Shown here piece by piece: positions 17,302-25,798 of a stretch of DNA of 45,978 nt (position 1 is its first letter; the number at the start of each line of letters is the position of its first letter). The notes below the pieces were generated by a model. It was not told where the DNA came from. It did not search any database and saw only the letters and a list, made by a program, of their open reading frames with translations. Source of the DNA: Gammaproteobacteria bacterium (lineage in GTDB: Bacteria > Pseudomonadota > Gammaproteobacteria > Nevskiales > Nevskiaceae). The stretch spans positions 1 to 45,978 of the forward strand of contig JAPLSA010000013.1 of the NCBI GenBank assembly GCA_026398815.1. Direction: 5' to 3'. The position numbers and the translations under genes are program-made.

Positions 17302-18450
17302 TCAGCGGAACAGGTAGCGGCCGGTTTCCGGATTGCCCTTGCGCCAGACCACGCTGTCGAGAAAGTAGTGGTGCACGTTGATGAAGATCCACGCCGCCAG
17401 CAGGAAGGCGTAGTCGCCAACCCCTGCGATCAGCGACGGCGCCACGGTCGCCAGCCATTTCGGCGCCATCCAGAAACCGAGGTAGCCGAGGCCGAGCGCC
17501 AGCGTGTAGAACAGCGCCATCCGCGCGCCGAACTGCAGCGGCTGGCGGGTGCCGCCGGTCTGTGCCTGCTGGTAGTTCAGCTCGTAGCGCCAGACCACGA
17601 CCATGTACTGGATCGAATGCAGCGCCGGGAACACCAGGGTCAGCACCGGATCGCGGTACAGCAGCCACAGGTACAGCGCCACCGCGTAGCCGACCAGGCC
17701 GTTGATCGGCGGCAGCTGCCGGGTCTGCCACCACTTCCGGCCCAGCATCGCCAGCACGGCGGCCGTGCTCAGGCCGGCGAGCACTTCAAGGGCTGTCAGG
17801 ATCGGTTCCGGCGTGGCGAACGTGTAGTAGGCGATGCCCCAGTAGTCGGCCTTGTAGGCCATGGCGTTGCCGAGCAGCCACGACAGGAACCAGACGCCAT
17901 AGGCGTTCCATAGCAGCAGCCGCTTTTCGCGCTCGTCGAAGAAGCGCCGCTTCAGCACGGAATCCAGCATCAGCATGCCGTAGCCCTGCTTCACGTAATG
18001 CCAGCCGACCGTGAAGAACATCAGGTTGACGCTCAAGCCAAGCGCGCGCGCGTTCTTGGTCAGCAGGCACCACAGGAAGAAGCCGACCAGCGCCAGCGGC
18101 ACCGCCACACCGGCAATCAGGTAGCGGATGCGCCACTCGCGCGGGTACTCGGCCGAGAAGCCGCGCTCGGCGAAGCCGCGATAGAACAGGTGGTAGGAAT
18201 GCGCGAAGTGCGGGTTGTTGATGAAGTGGGCGATCGCCGTGGTGATCACCAGCACGTCCGCATACTGCTTCCAGTCGTCCGGCAGCAGCGCGAACCACGG
18301 GATGATCAGCAGCGTCGCCCCGCCCAGGCAGAAGAAATCGGTCCACGGGCCGAACAGATAGCCGGGCGTCTGGGCAAAGCCGGTCTTCGGCGCGGCCGGC
18401 ATGGCCGGTGCCGGAGCGGCATCGGGAAGCGGGGTGACGGTGGCGCTCAT
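17302..18450 (-). CDS. Histidine-rich polytopic membrane protein of unknown function
   Basis: I do not recognise this 382-residue protein. After a Pro/Ala-rich N-terminal tail (residues 1-30) it has about eight to ten hydrophobic segments. Four histidine-bearing motifs lie in or at the ends of these helices: HFINNPHFAHSYHLFYR (75-91), WHYVKQGYG (150-158), HSIQYMVVVWRYE (278-290) and HHYFLDSVVWR (360-370). The spread of His with an Asp (D365) recalls membrane metal enzymes such as desaturase, hydroxylase or Brp/Blh families, but this is inference only. The start is the ATG at 18450 (MSATVTPLPD); upstream frame extension overlaps the ligase gene. It lies between the Wzy_C ligase (65 bases upstream) and pilB on the same strand. 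Confidence 0.75.
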   Translation of the reverse strand: MSATVTPLPDAAPAPAMPAAPKTGFAQTPGYLFGPWTDFFCLGGATLLIIPWFALLPDDWKQYADVLVITTAIAHFINNPHFAHSYHLFYRGFAERGFSAEYPREWRIRYLIAGVAVPLALVGFFLWCLLTKNARALGLSVNLMFFTVGWHYVKQGYGMLMLDSVLKRRFFDEREKRLLLWNAYGVWFLSWLLGNAMAYKADYWGIAYYTFATPEPILTALEVLAGLSTAAVLAMLGRKWWQTRQLPPINGLVGYAVALYLWLLYRDPVLTLVFPALHSIQYMVVVWRYELNYQQAQTGGTRQPLQFGARMALFYTLALGLGYLGFWMAPKWLATVAPSLIAGVGDYAFLLAAWIFINVHHYFLDSVVWRKGNPETGRYLFR

Positions 18451-18515
18451 CGGGCGGACCGGAATCGGGAGATGGAGAAACCGTAGCCGGTGACGAAACG
18501 GCGATGCAAGCCGGG

Positions 18516-20516
18516 TCAGCGCGGCGCGGCGGGTGTTGCCGGCGGGTCGCAGTCCGGCCCGTCCCCGGTGATCGGCTGCGCCAGCGGCTCGCCCGGCTGG
18601 AACACCGCCAGCCCGCGCGCCATCTCGGCGGCATCGCTGCAGCGGCGCAGCTTCAGCGCCAGCGGGATCGCCGTTTTCAGCAGCTCGATGCGGCCGCTGT
18701 CCGGCAGGGCCTGGACGTTCCACCAGCGCATGCCGTCCTCGTCCAGCAGCGTGAACGCCGCCGCCGTCTGGCCATCGGCATCGAGCTGGCTGGCCAGCGC
18801 CGTGCGTGCGCGCATGTCCAGCGGATTGCGCCGCACCGCTTCGCGCAGCAGGGCGATCGGCTGGCGTTCGATGCCAGCCGGTACCGCAGCCGCTGCATCC
18901 GGATGCCGGATCAGCAGGCTGGCGAGATCGCGGTACAGGTACGGCACCGCCGGGAAACGGGCGATCTGCTCGGCCAGTTCCTGCGCGGCCTGCCGTGCGG
19001 CAGCAGCACGCGCCGGGGGCGCTGCCGCAGGCTTGTCGGCTGCCGCGCTGTAGGCATTGACCAGCCATTCGCGGGCCAGCAGGTAGTCAGGCTGGGTGGC
19101 TACCAGCAGCGCCGAGTAGCGGCCGAAGAACGGCTCGTCGCCGGCCAGCTGGGTGCACAGGCGCAGCGGGCAGCGGCCGGTGGTCACGGCCTGGTAGACG
19201 CCCTGCAGGCCCTGGGTGCCGGCCAGCCACAGGGCCAGCCCGCCGATCAGCGTCCGCTGCATCGGCATCGACAGGTAGCGGCCTGGATCGATCCGGGCGA
19301 CATCGTCGCGCAGCGCATCGAGCCGGCCGAGCGCCAGCCCCGCCAGCAGCGACAGCGGCAGCACGTAGAAGATGAAATTCAGCGCCGCGTGGCCGAACAG
19401 GCAGGCCAGCGCCGCAACCCAGCCGGCCGCTTCGCCGAATGCGGCCGCACCGCCGGCCGCGTTGCGCCACAGCCGGACAGCGGCGGCCGCGACGCTCAGG
19501 CCCAGCAGCACCAGCAGGCCGGCCAGCAGCGGGCCGCCTTCGGCCAGCATCTGCAGGTAGTCGTTGTGGGCGAGATCGCCGGTCGTCGATTGCTCGTCCG
19601 GGCTGCGGTACATCAGGTAGCGGATCTTGTAGGTGCCCAGCCCGCTGCCGTACCACGGGCCGTCCTCGACCATCCGCCAGGTCGACTTGAGCATTTCCAG
19701 CCGGTCGCGTGTGGAGTTGTCGCCTTCGATCGCGGCCAGTCGGGACAGTGCGCTGGCGTGCTGCTGCAGCGGCGCGATCAGCGCCAGCAGCGCGGCGAAG
19801 GCCAGCAGGCTGGCCGCCAGCGTCGTCCACGCGCGGCGATCGCGGCGGATCAGCAGCAGCCCAAGCGCGGTGATGCCGAGCGCAAAGCTCAGCTGTCCGC
19901 CGCGCGAGGCGGTGGCGGCCAGGCAGGCCAGTGCCAGCAGCGCGAAGGCGGCGGTGCCGGAGCGCAGCGCCGGTCCCAGGCCATCAACGCGGCGTCGCGT
20001 CTCCAGCCGGGCGATGGCGGTGACGGCGAAGACATTGCAGAACGCCGCGAACGCGTTGACGTCCTCGAACACCGAGAACGGGCGGCTGCGCAGCAGCAGG
20101 AAATCGACCAGGCCGATCGCCAGCACCAGCGTCGCCACCACCCGCAGCAGCGACAGGCCGGCCTCCCAGTCGGCGGGGTCGCGAAAGCGCAGCGCCGCCA
20201 GGTAGCCGAGCGGCAACGCCGCGATGATCCAGCCGACCGTCGCGCTGGTGCCGGGCAGTTCGCTGAAGCGCGGCATCAGCAGCAGCCACGCCGACAAGGC
20301 CAGCAAGCTGCCGCTGGCGAGCGTCACCGGCACCGCCGGCGACGTCGCGGCCATCGCCCCGTCGTGCCTGCGCACAGTCGTCGGCAGCAGCAGCGCCAGC
20401 ATCAGCAGCAGGGCAACCGCCAGCGAAACGGTTTCAGGGCCGCCGACATGCCGCAGCGCGGCGGCCATCGCCAGTGCCAGCAGCAGGGCCGATGCGGGAT
20501 AGGTGGCAGGCGTCAC
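18516..20516 (-). CDS. O-antigen ligase/Wzy_C family membrane protein, possible pilin O-oligosaccharyltransferase
   Basis: A 666-residue protein with about a dozen membrane helices in its first 430 residues. The Wzy_C ligase region contains YGSGLGTYKIRYLMYRS and AHNDYLQMLAEGGPLLAG, the conserved periplasmic-loop and His motif of O-antigen ligases and PglL/TfpO enzymes. The last 200 residues are soluble, Ala-rich and TPR-like. The GTG at 20516 is chosen because GGAG lies six bases upstream; longer frames start inside the pilA terminator. It is the gene immediately downstream of pilA, the position of tfpO/pilO pilin-glycosylation genes in Pseudomonas and Acinetobacter. A pilin-specific role is likely, but LPS ligation cannot be excluded. 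Confidence 0.82.
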   Translation of the reverse strand: MTPATYPASALLLALAMAAALRHVGGPETVSLAVALLLMLALLLPTTVRRHDGAMAATSPAVPVTLASGSLLALSAWLLLMPRFSELPGTSATVGWIIAALPLGYLAALRFRDPADWEAGLSLLRVVATLVLAIGLVDFLLLRSRPFSVFEDVNAFAAFCNVFAVTAIARLETRRRVDGLGPALRSGTAAFALLALACLAATASRGGQLSFALGITALGLLLIRRDRRAWTTLAASLLAFAALLALIAPLQQHASALSRLAAIEGDNSTRDRLEMLKSTWRMVEDGPWYGSGLGTYKIRYLMYRSPDEQSTTGDLAHNDYLQMLAEGGPLLAGLLVLLGLSVAAAAVRLWRNAAGGAAAFGEAAGWVAALACLFGHAALNFIFYVLPLSLLAGLALGRLDALRDDVARIDPGRYLSMPMQRTLIGGLALWLAGTQGLQGVYQAVTTGRCPLRLCTQLAGDEPFFGRYSALLVATQPDYLLAREWLVNAYSAAADKPAAAPPARAAAARQAAQELAEQIARFPAVPYLYRDLASLLIRHPDAAAAVPAGIERQPIALLREAVRRNPLDMRARTALASQLDADGQTAAAFTLLDEDGMRWWNVQALPDSGRIELLKTAIPLALKLRRCSDAAEMARGLAVFQPGEPLAQPITGDGPDCDPPATPAAPR

Positions 20517-20536
20517 GGCGCACTCCGGAGAACCAA

Positions 20537-20567
20537 CGAAAACGCCGCCTTGACGGCGGCGTTTTCG
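20537..20567 (-). terminator. Terminator between pilA and the ligase gene
   Basis: A perfect 13-bp stem (CGAAAACGCCGCC / GGCGGCGTTTTCG) with a 5-base loop lies 57 bases past the pilA stop. Read on the - strand it is followed by TTGGTT. It would let pilin mRNA accumulate well above that of the downstream ligase. Confidence 0.85.
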
Positions 20568-20624
20568 CAAAAGGGCAACTCAGGCTGGCAGCGGAATCCG
20601 CTCAGCCAGCCTGGGCCGTTCCGA

Positions 20625-21053
20625 TCAGCGGCAGGCCTGCGGCAGGTACTTGCCTGGGATCGTGGAGCCGGCAGCTGCATTGCAGGTCCAGGTCAGTGTG
20701 CCGCCGGCGGACGAGCCCGGCGTGAACACCAGATTGGCGCCGTCGATCGCGCTCTGGCCAGTGCTGCGGGCGGTGACGGTGATCACGCCGGCAGCGACGC
20801 TGAGGCTTTCGACATAGCGAGTCTGGTCGGTGACGCAGCCGGCCGCTGAAGCATCGGCCGGCAGCGCGCCCGATGAAGCAAACGATTCGGTGACCGCCGA
20901 CTTGCAGGCATCGGCCGCGACGACCACTTCGCTGACCTTGGCGCGGTTCGCGTAGTCCTGGTAGGCCGGCAGGGCGATGGCGGCGAGGATGCCGATGATC
21001 GCGATGACGATCATCAGTTCGATCAGGGTGAAACCTTGCTGGACCTTTTTCAT
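20625..21053 (-). CDS. pilA: Type IV major pilin PilA
   Basis: The structural subunit of the type IV pilus. The short leader MKKVQQG is followed by the prepilin cleavage site and methylated Phe, [20 protein letters not shown], including Glu5. The rest of the N-terminal helix contains [14 protein letters not shown]. The globular domain ends with a C-terminal disulphide loop between TC (in [10 protein letters not shown]) and the penultimate Cys (YLPQACR). Length 142 is typical of type IVa pilins. The ATG at 21053 has ribosome site GGAG. The longer frame upstream is rejected because the leader is exactly right at 21053. Transcription is from a sigma-54 promoter at 21115-21130. Confidence 0.96.
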   Translation of the reverse strand: MKKVQQGFTLIELMIVIAIIGILAAIALPAYQDYANRAKVSEVVVAADACKSAVTESFASSGALPADASAAGCVTDQTRYVESLSVAAGVITVTARSTGQSAIDGANLVFTPGSSAGGTLTWTCNAAAGSTIPGKYLPQACR

Positions 21054-21367
21054 GGGTGTGCTCCGGGTGTGTGGGCAGGAACGGCGGATTCGGGATGCTG
21101 CGCAACGAACGGGGAGCAACCGTTGTGCCAGTCGCGGCGGGCTAGGAAAAGCGAGGAAAATCAAGGCTGCTCTAAAAGCGGCGACCGGTGGCGACTGACA
21201 CGCCGTGGCCGGTCCGGGTCGCAAGCTGACAAAAAACGTCGGTCCGTGTCGAAGGGCCTGCGGGTCGTCGTCCGTCGCTGCCCGTCGCGCGGGCCGCGCG
21301 GAACCAGCCTGTAAACTGTGCGCCCTCGCAGCCCGTCGTCCCGACGCGCATCACCGCCAGCCGCCTC
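21054..21367. other. Divergent intergenic region pilA / leuS
   Basis: A 314-base region without a gene. It holds the pilA sigma-54 promoter near its left end (21115-21130, - strand). For leuS (+ strand) a possible extended -10 TGTAAACT lies at 21310-21317 with no clear -35. Nothing else, including a T-box or attenuator-like leader, was seen. Confidence 0.7.
21115..21130 (-). promoter_or_regulatory. Sigma-54 promoter of pilA
   Basis: On the - strand the sequence is TGGCACAACGGTTGCT. It matches the -24/-12 consensus (TGGCAC-N5-TTGCW) exactly, with GG and GC twelve bases apart. The expected start of transcription is about 21104, giving a 50-base leader before the pilA ATG. PilA is normally driven by RpoN with PilR. 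Confidence 0.9.
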
Positions 21368-23941
21368 ATGAAAGCCGATTACAGCCCCGTCGAAGTCGAG
21401 TCCAGCGCCCAGGCGTTCTGGGCAGCCAACCAGTGCTTCAAGGCCGTCGAGAAGCCGGGGGCGGAGAAGTTCTACTGCCTGTCGATGTTCCCGTACCCGA
21501 GCGGCAAGCTGCACATGGGCCATGTGCGCAACTACACGATCGGCGACGTGATCAGCCGCTACCAGCGGATGAAGGGCAGGAACGTGCTGCAGCCGATCGG
21601 CTTCGATGCCTTCGGCCTGCCGGCCGAGAACGCGGCGATCAAGAACGGCGTGCCGCCGGCCCAGTGGACCTACTCGAACATCGACACCATGTGCGGGCAG
21701 CTCAAGCAGCTCGGCATCGGCTATGACTGGGACCGCAAGCTGGCGACCTGCGAGCCGGACTACTACCGCTGGCAGCAGTGGTTCTTCACCGAGCTGCTGA
21801 AGCGCGGCCTGATCTACCGCCGCAATTCACGCGTCAACTGGGACCCGGTCGACCAGACCGTGCTTGCCAACGAGCAGGTCATCGACGGCCGTGGCTGGCG
21901 CAGTGGCGCGATCGTCGAGCAGCGCGAGATTCCGCAGTGGTTCCTGAAGATCACCGCCTATGCCGACGAACTGCTGGAAGAAGTGAAGCAGCTGGAGCAC
22001 TGGCCGGAAGCCGTGCGGCGCATGCAGGAAAACTGGATCGGCCGCTCCGAAGGCCTGGAGATCGACTTCACGGTGGCCGGCCGAGACGACACGCTGACCG
22101 TCTTCACCACGCGCCCGGACACGCTGTACGGCGTCACTTTCGTCAGCGTCGCCGCCCAGCATCCGCTGGCGCTGGAAGCCGCCGCGCGTGATGCCACCGT
22201 GGCCGCCTTCGTCGAGGAAGCCAGCCGCGGTGACGTCACCGAAGCGGCGATGGAAACAATGGAGAAGCGCGGTGTCGCGCTTGGCATCGAGGTCATCCAT
22301 CCGCTGACCGGCGCGCGCATTCCGGTCTACGCCGCCAACTTCGTGCTGATGGGCTACGGCTCTGGAGCAGTGATGGCGGTACCCGGCCACGACCAGCGCG
22401 ACTGGGAATTCGCGACCAAGTACGGGCTGCCGATCAAGGCGGTGATTGCCGCTGCTGCCGACGGCCCGGCGCCGGACCTGTCGGCCGCCGCATTCACCGA
22501 GAAAGCGTTCACGATCAACTCCGCCGAGTTTTCCGGCCTGGCGTTCAAGGACGCCTTCGACGGCATCGCCGCGAAGCTCGAAGCGCAGAACGCCGGCCGT
22601 CGCCGGGTCAACTACCGGCTGCGCGACTGGGGCGTCTCGCGCCAGCGCTACTGGGGCTGCCCGATCCCGGTGATCTATTGCGAGACCTGCGACGCGGTGC
22701 CGGTGCCGGCCGATCAGCTGCCGGTGCGGCTGCCGGAAGACCTGGTGCCGGATGGTCGCGGCAACCCGCTCTTGCGCCTCGACAGCTTCGTCAACGTGCC
22801 CTGCCCGCAGTGCGGCAAGCCGGCGCGGCGCGAGACCGATACCTTCGACACCTTCGTCGATTCGTCCTGGTACTACGCCCGCTTCGCCAGTGCCGGTGCG
22901 CAGACCGGCATGGTCGACGAGCGCGCCGCCTACTGGCTGCCGGTGGATCAGTACATCGGCGGCATCGAGCACGCGATCCTGCATCTGCTCTACGCGCGCT
23001 TCTTCTCCAAGCTGATGCGCGACTGCGGCCTGCCGGCGGTCGCCGAGCCGTTCAAGCGCCTGCTGACCCAGGGCATGGTGCTGGCCGAAGGCTTCTATCG
23101 CACCACCGAGGCTGGCGGCCGCGACTGGATCAATCCGAAGGATGTCGAGCGGGCCGCTGATGGCAGCTACACGCTGAGGGCGAGCGGCGAGCCGGTGACG
23201 GCGGTCGGCCTCGGCACCATGTCGAAGTCAAAGAACAACGGTGTCGATCCGGCGGCGATCATCGACTCGCACGGTGCTGACGCCGTGCGCCTGTTCATGA
23301 TGTTCACCGCGCCGCCCGAGCAGACGCTGGAATGGAGCGATGCCGGCATCGACGGCGCGCTGCGCTTCCTGAAGCGGGTCTGGAAGCTGGTGGCCGAGCA
23401 TGTCGCGCTCGGTGCCACCGAGCCGCTGGACCGCGCGGTGCTGAGCGGTCCGCAGAAGGACCTGCGCCGCAAGCTGCACGACATGCTGGCGCGGATCAGC
23501 GACGACTTCGGCCGTCGCCACAACTACAACACCGCCGTCGCCGCCTGCATGGAGCTGGTCAATGCGCTGGCGAAGTTCGACGACCGCAGCCCGCAGGGCA
23601 GGGCAGTGCTCGGCGAGGCGCTGGATGCGCTGGTGCGCGTGCTGTCGCCGATCGTGCCGCACGTCGCACACACGCTGTGGCAGGCGCTGGGTCATGCCAC
23701 GCCGGTGATCGACGCCGACTGGCCGGAGCCGGAAGCGGAGGCGCGGGTGTCGGATCAGATCGCGATGGTCGTGCAGATCAACGGCAAGCTCAGGGGCCAG
23801 ATCAGCGTGCCGGCCGGCGCCGCGCAGGACCTGATCATCGCCGCCGCGCTGGCCGACGAAGGCGTGCAGCGTTTCCTGGCCGGTGCGCCGATCAAGAAGC
23901 AGGTGGTGGTGCCGGGCAAGCTGGTCAATTTCGTGGTGTGA
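21368..23941 (+). CDS. leuS: Leucyl-tRNA synthetase
   Basis: A class I aminoacyl-tRNA synthetase charging tRNA-Leu. The HIGH-like signature is PSGKLHMGHVRNYTIGD (near residue 45). The CP1 editing domain contains TTRPDTLYGVTF. The KMSKS loop is GTMSKSKNNGVDP (near residue 620), and the C-terminal tRNA-binding domain ends with VPGKLVNFVV. Length 857 matches bacterial LeuS. lptE starts eight bases after the stop, the common leuS-lptE order. Confidence 0.97.
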   Translation: MKADYSPVEVESSAQAFWAANQCFKAVEKPGAEKFYCLSMFPYPSGKLHMGHVRNYTIGDVISRYQRMKGRNVLQPIGFDAFGLPAENAAIKNGVPPAQWTYSNIDTMCGQLKQLGIGYDWDRKLATCEPDYYRWQQWFFTELLKRGLIYRRNSRVNWDPVDQTVLANEQVIDGRGWRSGAIVEQREIPQWFLKITAYADELLEEVKQLEHWPEAVRRMQENWIGRSEGLEIDFTVAGRDDTLTVFTTRPDTLYGVTFVSVAAQHPLALEAAARDATVAAFVEEASRGDVTEAAMETMEKRGVALGIEVIHPLTGARIPVYAANFVLMGYGSGAVMAVPGHDQRDWEFATKYGLPIKAVIAAAADGPAPDLSAAAFTEKAFTINSAEFSGLAFKDAFDGIAAKLEAQNAGRRRVNYRLRDWGVSRQRYWGCPIPVIYCETCDAVPVPADQLPVRLPEDLVPDGRGNPLLRLDSFVNVPCPQCGKPARRETDTFDTFVDSSWYYARFASAGAQTGMVDERAAYWLPVDQYIGGIEHAILHLLYARFFSKLMRDCGLPAVAEPFKRLLTQGMVLAEGFYRTTEAGGRDWINPKDVERAADGSYTLRASGEPVTAVGLGTMSKSKNNGVDPAAIIDSHGADAVRLFMMFTAPPEQTLEWSDAGIDGALRFLKRVWKLVAEHVALGATEPLDRAVLSGPQKDLRRKLHDMLARISDDFGRRHNYNTAVAACMELVNALAKFDDRSPQGRAVLGEALDALVRVLSPIVPHVAHTLWQALGHATPVIDADWPEPEAEARVSDQIAMVVQINGKLRGQISVPAGAAQDLIIAAALADEGVQRFLAGAPIKKQVVVPGKLVNFVV

Positions 23942-23948
23942 TCCGCGC

Positions 23949-24539
23949 ATGAATCTCGTTCGACCGATCGGCATCTCGCTCGCCACGCTGGCGCTGGCCG
24001 CCTGCGGCTTCCATCCGGTCGGCAGCCGGCCGCTGCCGAAGGCGCTGCGCTCGGTGCATGTCGAACTGGTGGACCCGTATCGCGTCACCACGCCGCCGGT
24101 CGAGGAGGCGCTGAAGGCGCGCATCGTCCGCGGCGGCGGCGAAGTGATCTCCAAGGCCGATGACGCTGCCACCGTGCTGCGGCTGTCCGACCTGCGGGAA
24201 GCGCAGGAAGTGCTGTCGATCGGCACCGATGGCCGGGCCATCGAATACCGGCTGGTGACCCGCGTGACCTTCGAGATGCGCCGGGTCGTCGATGGCAAGG
24301 CCGAAGTGCTGATCGCGCCGGAGTCGCAGACGGTGTCGCGCGACTACAGCTTCAGCGCCCAGCAGATCCTGGCCAAGGAAGCCGAGGAGGCGCGCCTGCG
24401 CCGCTACATCCAGGACGAACTGGCGGAGCGAGTGCTGCTGCGGGTCGAGGCGCGGCTGGCGACGGCTGATCCGGACGCGCCGGACCTCAAGCCCGGCATC
24501 GTGCCAGTAGTTGCACCGGATGCAGCACCGCCGGGCTGA
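23949..24539 (+). CDS. lptE: LPS-assembly lipoprotein LptE
   Basis: LptE is the outer-membrane lipoprotein plug of the LptD LPS translocon. From the ATG at 23949 it has a lipoprotein signal (NLVRPIGISLATLALAACGF) with lipobox ALAAC followed by the LptE-typical CGFHPVG. Length 196. The C-terminus (residues 180-196) is Pro/Ala-rich, and its coding end overlaps the 3' end of the convergent glcF by 53 bases. holA, which often follows lptE, is not here. Confidence 0.92.
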   Translation: MNLVRPIGISLATLALAACGFHPVGSRPLPKALRSVHVELVDPYRVTTPPVEEALKARIVRGGGEVISKADDAATVLRLSDLREAQEVLSIGTDGRAIEYRLVTRVTFEMRRVVDGKAEVLIAPESQTVSRDYSFSAQQILAKEAEEARLRRYIQDELAERVLLRVEARLATADPDAPDLKPGIVPVVAPDAAPPG

Positions 24540-25716
24540 TCCCGCCGGCCCGGCGCAGGCCGCCGGCCAGATGCAGCGCGCAGCCGACGTTGGCGCTGAC
24601 GATCACTTCCGGCTGCAGCCGCGTCACCGCATCGAGCTTCGGCTGCAACAGCGCATCGGCCGCGGCCGGATGGTGGATGAAATGCGTGCCGGCCGCACCG
24701 CAGCAGCGGCCGCCGGCATCGAGTTCCACCACCTTCAGTGCCGGCACCCGCGCCAGCAGCGTCCGCAGCGCCGCGCCCTGGCGGATCACGTTGTGCTGCG
24801 TGCAGGGCTCGTGGATGGCGACGGTCATCGGCGTGGCACGGAAGCGCAGGGCCGCGCCGTGTTCGAGCAGGAAGGCGATCGGATCCTGCAGCCGCCGGCG
24901 GAAGGCCTCGCCTCCGTCGATCCATTGCGGGTAGTCGCGCAGCGTCGCCGCGCAGCCGGTGGCCAGCGGCAGGATCGCTTCATGGCCGTTTCCGAAGGCC
25001 GCCCGGTTGCGGGCGGCCAGACGCATCAGGCCCGCCGGATTGCCGGCATGCTGGTCGATCGCCCCGCAGCAGGTCTGCGCCGCCGGGCGGCGCGCCTGAT
25101 AGCCGCAGTCGGCCAGCAGGAGGGCCAGGTCGTCGGCCAGCGGCTGGTCGACGATGTCGCCGACGCAGCCGCTGAAGATCATGACGTCGCCGTGCGCTTC
25201 GGCGTGCTGCCGTGGCGCGGATGTCGCCGACGCCGGCAGAGGCGCGGGCAGCAGGGATTCGAGCCGCGCCAGCCGGCCGTTGCCGAGCAGCCGGAAACGG
25301 CGGATGAGCCGCTGCAGGCCGCTCGCCGCGTGAAGCCTCAGCAGTGCAGCCAGCCACCGGCGCAGCACCCGCCGCGACAGCGCCGCGCTGATTGCCCGCG
25401 ATGGCCGCAGCCGGGCCGGGCGCTGGCCGGCCAGCAGCGCGCGGCCGGCGTCGATCAGGCTGCCGTAGGGCACCTGGGCCGGGCAGACGCGCTCGCAGGC
25501 GCGGCAGCTAAGGCAGCCGTCGAGGTGGCGTTCGGTGGCGCTTGACGGGACAATGCGGCCGGTCGCCAGCCCCTGCATCAGCATGATCCGGCCGCGCGGA
25601 GAATCCGCTTCTGTGCCGGATGCCCCGTAGGTCGGACAATGCGGCAGGCAGAGCCCGCACTTCACGCAAAGGTCCGCGTCGGCAAGTGGAAACGGGCGCG
25701 ATTCTGGCGTCGACAT
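24487..25716 (-). CDS. glcF: Glycolate oxidase iron-sulfur subunit GlcF
   Basis: GlcF carries electrons from the FAD subunit GlcD of glycolate oxidase to the respiratory chain. Two 4Fe-4S ferredoxin motifs, CVKCGLCLPHCPTYGASGTE (from residue 18) and CLSCRACERVCPAQVPYG, are followed by two CCG domains (TCCGAIDQHAGN and GRCCGAAGTHFIHHP). Length 409 matches the family. The start is the ATG at 25716, giving MSTPESRPFPLADADLCVKC. glcD and glcE, its usual partners, are not adjacent: the gene stands alone between a convergent lptE and a divergent DUF481 gene. Confidence 0.92.
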   Translation of the reverse strand: MSTPESRPFPLADADLCVKCGLCLPHCPTYGASGTEADSPRGRIMLMQGLATGRIVPSSATERHLDGCLSCRACERVCPAQVPYGSLIDAGRALLAGQRPARLRPSRAISAALSRRVLRRWLAALLRLHAASGLQRLIRRFRLLGNGRLARLESLLPAPLPASATSAPRQHAEAHGDVMIFSGCVGDIVDQPLADDLALLLADCGYQARRPAAQTCCGAIDQHAGNPAGLMRLAARNRAAFGNGHEAILPLATGCAATLRDYPQWIDGGEAFRRRLQDPIAFLLEHGAALRFRATPMTVAIHEPCTQHNVIRQGAALRTLLARVPALKVVELDAGGRCCGAAGTHFIHHPAAADALLQPKLDAVTRLQPEVIVSANVGCALHLAGGLRRAGGISPAVLHPVQLLARCRA

Positions 25717-25798
25717 GATGGCCGCGACGCTAGCACAGCCGGCAGTCCGCCCCGCTTGCCAGCGCCGGCTGCTCCCAACCCGAGAGGAACCCGATTCG

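Noticed and set aside
18504-20849. 781-codon + strand frame over the ligase gene
   Set aside because: Gln/Arg/Ala-rich shadow of the ligase coding sequence with no start signal.
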